Assembly (NCBI GenBank): GCA_005223375.1
Contig: RXOD01005905.1
Span: 1-12,046, forward strand
Origin: Amoebophrya sp. AT5.2
Taxonomy: Eukaryota; Sar; Dinophyceae; Syndiniales; Amoebophryaceae
DNA length: 12,046 nt
Reading direction: 5' to 3'
Positions 1-7,181 of this stretch are shown one piece after another (the stretch's first letter is position 1; each line of letters starts with the position of its first letter). The position numbers were made by a program, and so were the translations under genes. Below the pieces are notes generated by a model that worked only from the letters and a program-made list of their open reading frames with translations, did not search any database and was not told the DNA's origin.

Positions 1-97
1 TTCTATAATCACTTGTTATTATAATCAAGCTGTGGCAGGCTAAATTTACATTTACTGGTGGAGGCGGGTAATATGGGGACGGATTGATTGTCGACCG

Positions 98-1122
98 ATG
101 GGTCATGTGTTGTTCTTCTCACTGTAGGTGTTTTGTTGCTGAATCAGTGTGGCTTTGGCTTCAGTTGCAGCACTTCTCTGTCTCGGTGGCTCGAATGGCT
201 ACGGCAAATCAACCGAACAGGTAAAGTCGACGCCGTCCTGGTGCACGCTGGGGAGGCGGGGAATCGGCTGGGTTCGATTTCTTGGGGCCCTTCTTTCAGC
301 GGGGTGATGACCCAGTTACAGACTGACATGCCTCCGGGCGTGAGCGACAGCCCTCAGTACCTGATCGCGCACACCTCCGGCTGTCCGCCCGAGCTGGACG
401 TGGAGGAGACGATCCGGGGCCAGCAGAATGCCACCCGCGACATGAGCGGAAACTGCCACGACGGCCCCGACGCGGACGGCTTCGTCGGCGATCTGTGCGG
501 GCGGGACGGGGCGCAGCCGTGTCGGATGGTGCCGGGGCTTGCGGATCAATGCAATTTTACGCAACCCGGGTTGTACTCGTACGGCCGGGCGTGGGTGCAG
601 AAAATACAAGCGTGGAAGGTCGGGTCGAGCGGTCCTGCGTCGTTCTCTTTGGCAGAGAAAAGCAATAGCGGCGGAGTCTGGGGGGCGGGGTCAACGCCGA
701 GGACCTCGACTGGAACTACACACAGAGGGGGATCGGAACGGCACCACCATTCGTCGACACGGCCAAAAGAGGTCGCTGGAGCGGCAGGTAGACCCACACC
801 AGCTAGAAAAACAGGAATACGGAATTCGAAGATTCCCCGACCAAATTCCAAAAAAGCCAAGTCGATCCCTGCAGCATCTTCTAGATCAATCCCGAAAGCC
901 TTGAACTCATACGAACCTACGCACGATGGGGACGAACATGAGATAGTAGTTGTAGACGGGCCTGCCCCTGCAGACGCTGACCACGCAGCCGCAGGTGTAA
1001 AAAAATCGCAGCTGCTTAGGCGCGGCAGCTCGTTCCTGGAAGACAGTACGCAGGCACGAATACTAGATCCCGGAGGCACCTCGTGGTCCGCCGTCGTGTT
1101 ACCAAGTAATGACATTGACTAG
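98..1122 (+). CDS. Probable multi-exon gene for a secreted protein of unknown family
   Basis: One frame is open from 88 to 1122, but it has no ATG before 307 and a TGA sits at 85-87, so the 5' part must be spliced. A second frame, from about 149 to 220, encodes a signal-peptide-like hydrophobic run (SVALASVAALLCLGGSNG) and ends at a consensus donor, CAG|GTAAAG at 221. Acceptors at 315 or 321 would join it in phase to the main frame, which reads SDSPQYLIAHTSGCPPELD and contains cysteines and N-glycosylation sequons (NAT, NFT). A possible 50-nt intron (619-668) would move to a more protein-like frame (NAEDLDWNYTQRGIG). An intron at 788-884 would return to the first frame, which ends in an acidic/basic tail and a TAG at 1120-1122. 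I do not recognise the family. Exon borders are inference, the 221 intron is optional because the main frame is also open through it, and the first exon could lie before the window. Confidence 0.45.
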
Positions 1123-2006
1123 CACTGGTTCGACGAGGAGAAGCAATTTTGAAACGGTTTCTCATTGCTTGGTCCACGTTCTTCAATTTTGCCGCGCGTT
1201 TCAGCGAGCGAACGCAATTTACTTGTGACTCTATTTGTCGTTGTGTACAATTATGGATGGAGGAAAGGAAATGGAGCGGCGCCACACTTTGTTGTGGAAC
1301 CAGAGAAGCGTCAGAGTCAAAGTATCCAGTTGTTCCTCGCGATCCCGAATTGCGCTGTTCCTCGAAACCGCCGTCGGTGGATCTCTGTGGCACTGATAAT
1401 TCGCTCGCGAATGTCACTATGCGAATGTGGTCGGTTGCTAGTCAGGTCCACACTGTCAGCTGGAGAACGAATCAATTTGCATCTTTGTGCATGTCCAATG
1501 CTAGTACTTACCAGCACCTGTACCACCTGACCGCGCGAAGCACAAACTGCAACGAACCCCCAGCTCCACAGCACTTGGTTTTCGGGGATCTGATAGTTAC
1601 TCAATCTCATTCTTTCACATCGCGCCTTGTTTTGATTTTTCCGATTGTAGATCCTACGCCAACGCGAACACCAACTTCCATCGGAAAAAATCGCTCTCGA
1701 TACTAGATCGCCTTCTGGAACTCATGCACATGCACCTCAATACGTGCGACGTTTTACCGTTAGCCACTTTCTACTTCTGCTTCCGTGCGGAAGCTTTCGC
1801 TTCCTTGATGTAGCAGTTTTCTTCGTCTTGCGACATACAGGCAGCTGGGTTTGGGTTGTAGAAGATTTCGAAGCACAAGGACGGGATGAGACCATGTTCA
1901 AACAGTGATACAACCGATGTAGATTCTCAATAAGCGTATCAACCCGCGCTCGCGCATTCTTGATTGCAACAAAAAGCGAAGCAGCACCACGTACACCCGC
2001 CGTACG
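1123..2006. other. Intergenic stretch, no convincing gene
   Basis: GC is lower here than in the flanking coding blocks. Frames of 120-185 codons are open on both strands, but the longest plus-strand one begins with TTG at 1149, has no recognisable domain and lacks the GC-rich coding texture of the neighbours. It would hold the 3' flank of the first gene and the promoter and 5' UTR of the GFA gene. I see no tRNA, rRNA or clear repeat. Confidence 0.5.
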
Positions 2007-3660
2007 ATGCCTCCTACTGCGAAAGCAGTGTCCTCCGAGTCGTACCCGCCCGTCACGCTTCAGTGTAGTTGCAAGTGTGGTGCCTGTGTTTTTCACGTGA
2101 ACGACGTGAATGGCGGGAAGAAGGCGCCTCTCCAGCTCGTCAATTGCCACTGCGAAGCGTGCCGGCGGCATGCGGGCGCCGCATGGGTCACGTACGTGAC
2201 GAAGAATGGAAGGCCGTTCAGCTACAAACAGGACCTTGCGGTCTCGAAGGAAAACTTTCGGGAGTTTGAGATTGGCTGTAAAACGCTGGAGAAGTTCGCG
2301 GGTGGCAACTCTGGGGCTGCCGGAGGTGGCGCGTCTACTCCTGCATCATCATCACCTGGGGCAGCAGTCGGCGCAAGGAAGGTGATGTGCAAGAAGTGCA
2401 AGTCGATACTGTTGGTCAGGTTCGGTGAAGACGACTGCGTGGTGGCGGCAGGGAGCATTGACGATGGGGACTATGGTGACGACGACGCAGGGCGCCTACC
2501 CGTCGAAGAGCTCTGGCCCGTGAAAGAGTACTTACTACTTTCTTTGGTACACGATTTCGATTTCATGTTCATGTGAGTCATGTGAATAAACCGACTGAAG
2601 ATGAGCCGCAACCCATTAGCTAAACCAGTCTATTATTTTTTTGAGAAAAATCTTCCACCTGCACCTACTAGCCTACATCGAGGCGTAGACCTATACCGAC
2701 TTCCTTTCCCTTTCTCGCCGCTCCAGGCACCCCGCCGTTTTGAAGTCGCCCCAGTCCCGCGATTTCTGCCTCGACGAGCGCGCCGGTTGGTACGTCCCGA
2801 AGGCCGGCCTCTCTGAGAAAAAGTACAGGCAGCGCGAGAAGCAGCGAAAGGCCGGCACTCTAGGAGCCGGCTCCCTTAAGACCTCCCGCGCCGAGGTGAC
2901 AGGCGGTTGCTACTGCGGCGCCGTTAAGTTCGAGGTGAAACTGTTTCCGCCCGAGCTGCAGCACTGCTACTGCTCGATGTGCCGGAAGCTGTCGGGCGCG
3001 CCTTTCCAGACCTGGGCCTGGGTGTACAACAAACACCTGAAGTGGCGGGATGAGCAGAAGCAGCTGCTGTTTGAAAAAACGTCGGGCGAGGGGGGGAGGC
3101 ACTTCTGCAAGCTGTGCGGAACCGGCATGACAATCGTGTACGACGACGAGAAAAAGACCACAACGTGGCTGGCAGCAGGATGCTACGACGATATGAGCCT
3201 GTGCGAGGAGGTGGCTGATGTGGCAGAAGCAGAGAGTGGCGAGGGTGCTCAGGGTACTCAAAACGGCGCTGGCAGTAACAAGGCCAACTCAGAGACGTCG
3301 TCGACGCGCACCGCAACCACAAAAGGCAGCGGGACGTCGTCAGCTGCGCCATCGGACGGGGGATCGACAACAAATTCGGCGCCAACGTCTTTTGCGAGCG
3401 TACCGGAGGAGGTGGGAGCGAATCCAAACAGCAGCGATACGGAAGATCCGGAGGGCAGAAAGCCAAATAAAAGCAGCGTGGGAGTAACCAGCAGCACAAC
3501 CACAAGCACGAGCGAAAAGAAGGAGGTGGTGAAAAAGAAGCAACTGGAATACACCTGGCGGAGGGTTTATTTCGTGGGCCACATCTGCTGCCTCAGCGTC
3601 CAACCGTGGTATCGCATTCCCGACCACATCGGCTCCGAAAGGAAGCCGCTGGCGGGATGA
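2007..3660 (+). CDS. Tandem double-domain GFA/CENP-V family zinc-binding protein, one intron
   Basis: Two open frames, 2007-2576 and one ending at 3660, each carry one GFA (glutathione-dependent formaldehyde-activating enzyme/CENP-V) domain. The second has no ATG upstream of its first cysteine motif and an in-frame stop at 2686-2688, so it cannot start alone. Splicing from 2528 or 2573 to 2726 joins them in phase, giving about 484 or 499 residues. Domain 1 has CxCG around C22/C24, C47-x-C49-x-x-C52-R and C128-x-x-C131; the usual G-T after the last pair is K-S. Domain 2 is canonical: GGCYCG (2902-2919), CYCSMCR (2965-2985) and FCKLCGT (3103-3123). About 110 residues of Ser/Thr/Glu-rich low complexity (about 3200-3540) then precede the closing strand RVYFVGHIC. 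Family members bind zinc and glutathione-type thiols; some were described as S-(hydroxymethyl)glutathione synthases, but that activity is debated. There is no signal peptide, so the product is probably cytosolic or nuclear. Substrate unknown. Confidence 0.8.
2528..2726 (+). other. Predicted intron between the two GFA domains
   Basis: The 3' end is strong: a pyrimidine tract from 2701 (TTCCTTTCCCTTTCTC) runs into CTCCAG at 2721-2726, with a possible branch point, ACCGAC, at 2695-2700. Two donors fit. GTACTT at 2528 coincides with the drop from GC-rich coding to AT-rich sequence. GTGAGT at 2573 is closer to consensus. They lie 45 nt apart, so both leave the codon split after two bases, and both restore the downstream frame when joined to G2727. 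I prefer 2528 on composition because the extra 15 residues are an odd hydrophobic run. The exact donor is uncertain; the existence of the intron is well supported by the phase match. Confidence 0.7.
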
Positions 3661-3901
3661 GACCGGCGCACCTTTGTACTTTATATATCGGTCCACAAAT
3701 AGTTTCTCGCCTGCCCATGCATAAATAAGTTTCATGGCTACAACGTTTCTCTACTTTTCTCCACGCTATGACCATGCGGCTGCAATGTAAATTGATTTTG
3801 GAATACGACCGCGGGTCAAAACTCGTGGCTTTTGATAACATACGGAGGTTGTACACGCACAACGTCTACCCATCATGAATCTTTCCCCGCTCATCATTTT
3901 C

Positions 3902-3913
3902 GCTGACGTCAGC
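3902..3913. promoter_or_regulatory. CRE-like perfect palindrome GCTGACGTCAGC, copy 1
   Basis: This is a 12-bp perfect palindrome centred on TGACGTCA, the full-site sequence bound by CREB/ATF-type bZIP dimers. It lies about 725 nt upstream of the ATG and is unchanged in copy 2 (6396-6407). Function is inferred from the motif alone; a 12-bp palindrome can also arise by chance. Confidence 0.35.
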
Positions 3914-4009
3914 CCCAGCACAGGAAGGCTGATTCTGTTCGTGATCTCGTAGTTGGCCGACGATGTTTGAGTTGGACGTAAGAGCCGTGTTGAAGCACGT
4001 CGAATCGGC

Positions 4010-4024
4010 TTTGCCAAAGGCAAA
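4010..4024 (+). other. Small stem-loop in leader, copy 1
   Basis: TTTGCC and GGCAAA form a perfect 6-bp stem around an AAA loop. In copy 2 (6504-6518) the stem is identical and the only change is in the loop (GAA). The stem is too short to call an RNA gene. Confidence 0.35.
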
Positions 4025-4637
4025 ACTCTATCGGTGGTCCGAGAACAAGATTGTCGGTCGGAAGCAACTATGAGAAGTACTTCTGCATGAGCTACAACTG
4101 GAGCTAACCGTCCTAAGCACCGCTCATCCATGCCTTTTGAACACATAATCGGTCGTGATGTTGCTACTGTCGTGCTTTTGTATCGTTTCTTTGTCGTTTG
4201 CATGTTTTTGCTTTGCAGCTCATCATGAAGCAAAATCTATCATCGCGTCGTGTTTCTTTATTCCTCATCTCCAGGAGGCCTCCTGGCTTCACCCCCACCT
4301 TTTTTTGTTGAAGTTGAAGATCATCATCTAGTTATTATTTTTCCACGCTAAGGCTAAGCAGGCGAATGTGCACGCATAGATACATTTTTTCCTTCATCTG
4401 AGGTAGAGCTTTCCCGCGGGTTGTTTTGCACCTCTGTCTGATCACTTTCGCTTGCGCACACACAGAAATCTTTTTGCAGAGGCGGACGCGCCGGCCTTCT
4501 TGCCGAACCCGGAGCGAGGAAAAGCTCCAAACAGAAGCGAGGCACATCTTTCCAACCCACATATCGCTTTCATCAACGGACCGAGTGGCCGGCGGAGAAG
4601 GCTACAACTGTACACTACGTTCTCATCGGGTCAATCG

Positions 4638-6332
4638 ATGTCGCTTTATCGTCCTCCGTGGGCGCACAACACGGGCGAGTTGTGGCTCTGGGAGCCCGGC
4701 TTCACAGAAATCGATTGTCAGGCCAACGAACCCCTCGAGGCGTTCCAAAAGCGGTACAGGTGGCGATTCCCGTTTCTCGACGCCGTCGACAGGCGGCTCG
4801 TGCTCGGGAAGATTCGCGGCGATTCGGAGTCCAGCACGACCCCCGACTGTGAGAGTACGACGCCGCAAGGCGGCAAGCGTGAGGCGGATATTCTGATGTT
4901 ATTGCACTCTTTACTGAAGGAGCTGCATCCGCGCAACCTGCAGCAGATGCTCCGGAAAGCGTTCTCGAAGGCCCCCTGGCCGGTCGATTTGGTCTCGTCG
5001 GAAGGCATTTGTAGTTGCGTCCACTTTTTCGGCGGCTACGAGCTTTGCGCGTACCGCTTCATGAAGCAAACATGGGACGTCGGCTCCGCGCAGGCCACCA
5101 TGATAGACGCCTTCCGCTGGCGGCTGGAAACCCTCCCCAGGGTGCTGCGCGGAGGGGACGTACTTACATCCCCGCAAGGGGGGGATCTGCTCCCGAACGG
5201 CAGTCGCACGCTGGACATGTTCGAGGCGAAGGCGTTTCCGACGGCCGGCGTGCCCTTCGTGCATTACAAGACCGTCACGCAGCTCTCGAAGTCCGTCGCG
5301 GAGCGCGAACAAGGGAAAAATCCGACCGGCAGCTTCGGCACCGACTTTGTGCTGCCGCTCTCCCCCTTCGGTGGTGACGCCCACTCGTTTTTGAAGTCGA
5401 CGGCGCGGATCTGCGACGGCAGCGCGGTGCCGCAGCCGGTTTTGCACCTGGCCGCGGGGGAGTTGGAGAGGGGAAACGCGGTCTTGAGCTTCGCACCGGA
5501 CGAGCAGGATGAGGAGGGAAATAATAGCGCCGCCAGCTCCAGCACTGAGTCCGACATCAACATCCAGCCGAACGAGGCCCAGCTGCTCGAGCAGGCGGAG
5601 CGGGCGCTGAGCGACGAGGGCGAGGCCGAAGCAGGAGCGGGGGGCAGCTTCTTTTTCTCGAGCCTGTTCGGCGTCGCCGCCTCGAACAAGAAAGCGTACG
5701 AGCGCTCGGCGAGCGGCACGTCGGAGACGAACGGGGCCCTGACCCAGGAGGACGCCGCGGTTTCCTCCGCCACGACGGCCGACAACACGGAGCCGCCGCC
5801 GGACAATCCGGACGCAATCCGGACCCGGATCCGCAGACTGGTGCCTTCGCTCTCCGTCCCCACGGCGTTTCTGCTAAACAAAGCGCACCGGCCCGTGGAG
5901 TACTGGGCGGCCAGCCGTATGGACTTGCGCCGGATATTCTCCTCCTACACGGAGCACGAAGTGGACCACTGCTGGGTGTTGTCGCTGGAGGCCAAGGACC
6001 GGCTGATGCGGGCGACGGGGAAGGCCGGCATGCTGGTGGTCGTGGACTGCGACGGCATGCCGGTGTGGAAGTTCATCCAGGACATTTACTACGTGACCAA
6101 GTTTTTGTCTCTGGTCACCCGCATCGGCGAACCGCTGTACCCCGGCCAGGTCACGCACACCTACATCGTGAATGTCCCGGAGGCGCTGGCGCGGGGCCCG
6201 GGGCGGGTGGTTCTCTCGAACATGAGCGCCGTGACCAACGACAACGCCTCCATGTTCGGCGTCGGGGACCCGGGGCTGCCGGAAGAAGTGCGGGAAGCAC
6301 TCGCGCTGCTCAGCGGAAACGATCTGGTGTAG
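4638..6332 (+). CDS. Divergent Sec14-like CRAL-TRIO domain protein, copy 1
   Basis: The product has 564 residues from a single exon. Residues about 138-170 (RFMKQTWDVGSAQATMIDAF, then RWRLE) match the CRAL-TRIO N-terminal helix pattern. Residues about 418-515 match the lipid-binding core: RPVEYWAASRMDLRRIF, then EVDHCWVLSLE, MLVVVDCDGM, and YPGQVTHTYIVNVPEAL (compare the family's YPxR..xxxIxNxP). Sec14-family proteins bind or transfer phosphoinositides and other lipids at membranes. Two things are odd. About 240 residues (175-415), partly Ser/Ala/Glu low complexity, separate the N-terminal helices from the core. Only about 50 residues follow the YIVNVP strand, so the usual gate helix and final strands look short or missing. 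There is no signal peptide or membrane span. The ATG at 4638 is chosen because the frame upstream is not shared with copy 2, while identity begins at MSLYRPPW. The family call rests on motif reading, not a search. Confidence 0.78.
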   Translation: MSLYRPPWAHNTGELWLWEPGFTEIDCQANEPLEAFQKRYRWRFPFLDAVDRRLVLGKIRGDSESSTTPDCESTTPQGGKREADILMLLHSLLKELHPRNLQQMLRKAFSKAPWPVDLVSSEGICSCVHFFGGYELCAYRFMKQTWDVGSAQATMIDAFRWRLETLPRVLRGGDVLTSPQGGDLLPNGSRTLDMFEAKAFPTAGVPFVHYKTVTQLSKSVAEREQGKNPTGSFGTDFVLPLSPFGGDAHSFLKSTARICDGSAVPQPVLHLAAGELERGNAVLSFAPDEQDEEGNNSAASSSTESDINIQPNEAQLLEQAERALSDEGEAEAGAGGSFFFSSLFGVAASNKKAYERSASGTSETNGALTQEDAAVSSATTADNTEPPPDNPDAIRTRIRRLVPSLSVPTAFLLNKAHRPVEYWAASRMDLRRIFSSYTEHEVDHCWVLSLEAKDRLMRATGKAGMLVVVDCDGMPVWKFIQDIYYVTKFLSLVTRIGEPLYPGQVTHTYIVNVPEALARGPGRVVLSNMSAVTNDNASMFGVGDPGLPEEVREALALLSGNDLV

Positions 6333-6395
6333 CGAGGATTGATTTTTACAGCACAACGTCTACCCATCATGAATCTTTCCCCGCTTATCATTTTC

Positions 6396-6407
6396 GCTGA
6401 CGTCAGC
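6396..6407. promoter_or_regulatory. CRE-like perfect palindrome GCTGACGTCAGC, copy 2
   Basis: It is identical to the palindrome at 3902-3913 and sits at the matching place in the second unit, although a base about 15 nt upstream differs between copies. Confidence 0.35.
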
Positions 6408-6503
6408 CCCAGCACAGGAAGGCTGATTCTGTTCGTGATCTCGTAGTTGGCCGATGATGTTTGAGTTGGACGTAAGAGCCGTGTTGAACCACGTAGTATC
6501 GGC

Positions 6504-6518
6504 TTTGCCGAAGGCAAA
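6504..6518 (+). other. Small stem-loop in leader, copy 2
   Basis: TTTGCC-GAA-GGCAAA, equivalent to 4010-4024. The stem is conserved and the loop base is changed. Substitutions lie in the sequence just upstream. Confidence 0.35.
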
Positions 6519-7107
6519 ACTCTATCGGTGCCGGTGGTCCGAGAACAAGATTGTCGGTCGGAAGCAACTATGAGAAGTACTTCTGCATGAGCTACAACTG
6601 GAGCTAACCGTCCTAAGCACCGCTCATCCATGCCTTTTGAACACATAATCGGTCGTGATGTTGCTACTGTCGTTTCTTTGTCGTTTGAATGTTTTTGCTT
6701 TGCAGCACATCATGACGCACAATCTATCATCGCGTCGTGTTTTTTTATTCCTCATCTCCAGGCCTCCTGGCTTTACCCCCACCTCTTTTTGTTGAAGTTG
6801 AAGATCATCATCTAGTTGAATATTTTTCCACGCTAAGCAGGCGAATGTGCACGCATAGATACATTTTTTCCTTCATCTGAGGTAGAGCTTTCCCGCGGGT
6901 TGTTTTGCACCTCTGTCCTATCACTTTCGCTTGCGCACACACAGAAATCTTTTCGCAGAGGCGGACGCGCCGGCCGTCTTGCCGAACCCGGAGCGAGGGA
7001 AAGCTCCAAACAGAAGCGAGGCACATCTTTCCAAGCCACATATCGCTTTCGTCAACGGACCGACTGGCCGGCGGAGGAGGCTACTTACAATTGTACACTA
7101 CGTTCTC

Positions 7108-7168
7108 TGGCAGCGCCATCGGGAAAGTACATTGATCGAAGCAAGGAAGAGCGGATCTGGAATCGGCA
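7108..7168 (+). other. 61-nt segment present only in the copy 2 leader
   Basis: In copy 1, ACGTTCTC is followed directly by ATCGGGTCAATCG and the ATG. In copy 2, 61 nt lie between these two shared blocks. ATCGGG occurs inside the segment (7118-7123) and again at its right edge (7169-7174), so a repeat-mediated deletion in copy 1 or an insertion in copy 2 is possible. The length is not a multiple of three, which supports the view that the leader is not translated in the gene's frame. Confidence 0.75.
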
Positions 7169-7181
7169 ATCGGGTCAATCG

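Larger units (their letters stand above)
3857..4637 (+). promoter_or_regulatory. Leader of copy 1: presumed promoter and 5' UTR
   Basis: These 781 nt match the leader of copy 2 with about 3 percent substitutions by eye plus a few short indels. They contain a 12-bp palindrome (3902-3913), a small stem-loop (4010-4024), a T-rich stretch after CCCCCACC (about 4292-4305) and a CT-rich segment ending TTTTTGCAG (about 4471-4479) that could be a cis- or trans-splice acceptor. No frame stays conserved across both copies into the coding sequence, so the leader appears non-coding. Its role as promoter is inferred from position only. Confidence 0.5.
3857..6347 (+). repeat. Tandem duplication unit, copy 1
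   Basis: This block recurs head to tail at 6351-8914. The match starts at GCACAACGTC (3857 and 6351) and ends just after the stop codons, around TAGCGAG...ATTTTT. Each unit holds a leader of about 0.8 kb, a Sec14-like gene and only a few bases of 3' flank. Against copy 2, the leader carries small indels at short local repeats: a 13-nt extra segment at 4173-4185, an extra GAG near 4276 and an extra GCTAAG near 4350. The two units lie almost directly against each other (about 3 bp apart). Confidence 0.93.
6351..7181 (+). promoter_or_regulatory. Leader of copy 2: presumed promoter and 5' UTR
   Basis: It mirrors the copy 1 leader, including the CRE-like palindrome, the stem-loop and a TTTTCGCAG acceptor-like site (about 6951-6959). 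Because it follows copy 1's stop codon almost immediately, its first part must also supply copy 1's 3' UTR and any 3'-end processing signals. The 61-nt segment just before the ATG is unique to this copy. Regulatory role is inferred from position. Confidence 0.5.

Noticed and set aside
1149..1706. 185-codon plus-strand frame in the first intergenic region
   Set aside because: TTG start, no domain, overlapping open frames on both strands and lower GC than the real genes.
2601..2816. 71-codon plus-strand frame between the GFA domains
   Set aside because: It lies mostly inside the predicted intron and overlaps the second GFA exon in the wrong frame.
3719..3728. ATAAATAAG as a poly(A) signal after the GFA gene
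   Set aside because: It is not the canonical hexamer and AT-rich words of this kind are common in the intergenic DNA; no further support.
3766..4233. Minus-strand open frame over the copy 1 leader, partly conserved in copy 2 (6161-6646), with the 6-nt indel in frame
   Set aside because: Conservation is explained by the duplication itself. The frame runs across the unit edge into unrelated sequence in each copy, the few substitutions are mostly amino-acid changing, and no domain is visible.
4452..4637. Upstream extension of the copy 1 Sec14-like frame
   Set aside because: It starts with TTG, and the matching DNA in copy 2 is read in another frame because of indels, so it is not conserved as protein.
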